A DNA stretch of 64,000 nt from Vespa crabro (Eukaryota > Arthropoda > Insecta > Hymenoptera > Vespidae), in assembly GCF_910589235.1 (NCBI RefSeq), contig NC_060960.1, forward strand, positions 2,422,839 to 2,486,838. The letters run 5' to 3'. The position numbers and the translations under genes are program-made. The notes under the pieces are model-generated. The model had not been told where the DNA came from. It searched no databases and was given only the letters and a program-made list of their open reading frames with translations. Every line of letters starts with the position of its first letter. Positions within the stretch are counted from its first letter, which is position 1. Positions 62,074 through 64,000 of this stretch are shown here, one piece after another.

Positions 62074-63796
62074 ATTGTTTAACTTTGGCTACATTTTATC
62101 GACTTGAGCTCAAGTTGTTTGACAAAGTGACCGATAGATGGTACTACCGATGATCAGTGTCGAACGTGATCGATCGATTGAAACGAGTAGCGCGAGACTC
62201 ACCGATAGCTATCGATCGTTTAAAAAATAATTGTATTGTAATTATCGTAATTATTTCTATAATATCTTTTCTTCTTTTTTTTGTTTTTTTTTTCTTTTAT
62301 ATTCATTTGAAAAAAACTTTTATATATGTATATATATATATATATATTTTCAAAAAAATCTTAAAGGAGATATTACGTCGGTTACTTGATAATTAAATAT
62401 AGAAGCTATATAGGTTTTTGGATAACTTTCGAAAAAATAAAGTTGATTAAAAGAAGTATTCTTCGAGAAATCAAAAACTGACCGCTACGGTCTGACGTTT
62501 TCAACCTAAACAAAGAACCGACGGCTCGATCCGACAGTTGACGTTTGAAATTGCATGCTCCTTTATTCCGAGATAGGTCGGTTATTGTGTTAGTTGCGTA
62601 TACCGAGGGAAAAAGAAATGCTTGGGAAAGTTGGAAGCGTATAGAAAACGATTAAATGGAAGGAAAAACTGTTTAAAAACGAAACGATAATGTACAAATG
62701 TGTTACGATTAAATTGAGATTTGAGACAGAAATGAAGGATTATGCAAGAAGAAGAAAAAAGAAGTACATTACAAAAAAAGAAAAAAAAAGAAAAAAAAAA
62801 ATAAAATAAAAAAAAAATAAAAGAGAGAGATAGTGGTAGATAGAGAGAAGATTGCGAAATAAAATGTTACGAAAGGATCTTGAGATAAAAGTAAATAAAT
62901 AATAGAAATTTATTGCAATAAAATAAAGAAAAACAACAAAAGAGATGAACGTATGTATGGTGGTTACAAGAGAAAGGACCCATCAGGAGAGAGTTTCGAA
63001 ATTTATTACTACATTTCGCGCATGAGAAGAGTCTACTTAATCACAATAGCTTTTTCTAGTCCTTTATAAATCCGTTCGCTCTTATAGCATTTCATCCTCG
63101 TAGCTTCTCTTGTAAGGTCTAGGCCAATATCAAAATAGGCCGTTCGAAAAGGCACCTTTTTTTAGGAATAAAGGAAAAGAATGATCGAAAAGGATATCTT
63201 GAAAATGGACGATGGCGATCAAATACTATCCGAAGTCAATACTTTTCGATAGAGAAACCGTATCATGTTTTCTTGGTTAATAGTGAATGATAACATAAAA
63301 TTCTTTCGCATGAACGAAACGTATCCATTTTCATTTGACGATAGTACACGAAGACAAAAATCGATGGCTTGTATCTTTTCTATTTCCGAAGTCGTTAATA
63401 TTTTTTTTCTTGCGAAGTGAGAGCGAAACGGTCGTAATTCCTTGTTGTAATCTGACGATATTTCAGTTTTGTTAAATCGTAACTGTTACGTTACGACCTC
63501 GCTCTTGAGAGACATCGATGTAAATCTTATTTGTTTATTCTTTTTTTTTTCTCTTTTTAAAACATCCACAGACAAATGTACTTACAGATACATGTTAATA
63601 AAAAATGACTTTTGGCATATTGCTTTTTATTTTTGTCGACATAAACACCTAAATTCTCCTTACAGACAGTCGATACAACACGAACGATAAAAAAATAACT
63701 TGATTGTCGTATTCAAGAGAGACAAAGAACTGTATGCGTCTAGTGACGAAGATATTATGTTATATGTATATATATTTATATTTTTTTTCACATATG

Positions 63797-63853
<57 letters not shown>

Positions 63854-64000
63854 TTCTTTTTATAGTTTTTTCTTTTTTCCTTTTCTTGTATCAAAGATAA
63901 GATGCACAACTATCGAGAGACCGCTTTTCATGATGCCCGTAATTCTTTCTTTTCACTTTGCATAATTACGTCTCATTTGTATCATTGATTGATTATGACA
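62074..64000. other. No gene recognised upstream of VAMP4
   Basis: Holds the VAMP4 upstream region (CpG-bearing 62,100-62,220), a second less AT-rich pocket at 62,480-62,640 that could be the leader of a plus-strand gene beyond the window, A-rich and TA tracts (63,805-63,847), and no exon I recognise. Confidence 0.5.

Overview
The window looks like nuclear DNA of an insect, most probably a hymenopteran (wasp, ant or bee). It is very AT-rich. Long CT/GA, TA and TATG microsatellites are scattered everywhere, and the unique DNA between them is rich in intact CpG (many tcga, cgtt and acga words). Genes are split by short AT-rich introns with ordinary GT..AG ends. The order is inferred from composition and protein similarity only; no species is claimed.

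Positions 1 to about 38,000 hold no gene I can support. This part is a gene desert, or the inside of a very large intron. Simple repeats alternate with CpG-bearing pockets of unique sequence that may be regulatory. It also holds diverged repeat pairs at 23.3-27.1 kb (elements X and Y), a GC-rich 10-bp minisatellite, a perfect 39-bp tandem duplication, two large TA-derived arrays, and a few exon-like stretches of low confidence.

From 38.4 kb to 62 kb three complete genes lie one after another on the minus strand, each rebuilt exon by exon. OPLAH (5-oxoprolinase; 21 coding exons, 1,291 residues; 38,455-47,273) is followed upstream by a fatty-acid transport protein/acyl-CoA synthetase of the SLC27/FATP family (13 coding exons, 628 residues; 49,447-58,969). 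Next comes a VAMP4-type R-SNARE (5 coding exons, 141 residues; 60,315-61,961). Exon lengths and splice phases agree throughout, and none of the three shows a frameshift or stop.

The genes do not form one pathway. OPLAH recycles 5-oxoproline to glutamate in the gamma-glutamyl (glutathione) cycle. FATP brings in and activates long-chain fatty acids. VAMP4 serves membrane fusion in the trans-Golgi/endosome system. The sequence from 62 to 64 kb has no recognisable gene. I found no prokaryotic system, CRISPR array, tRNA, rRNA or intact transposase. The least explained material is the X/Y repeat family at 23-27 kb and the large first intron of FATP.
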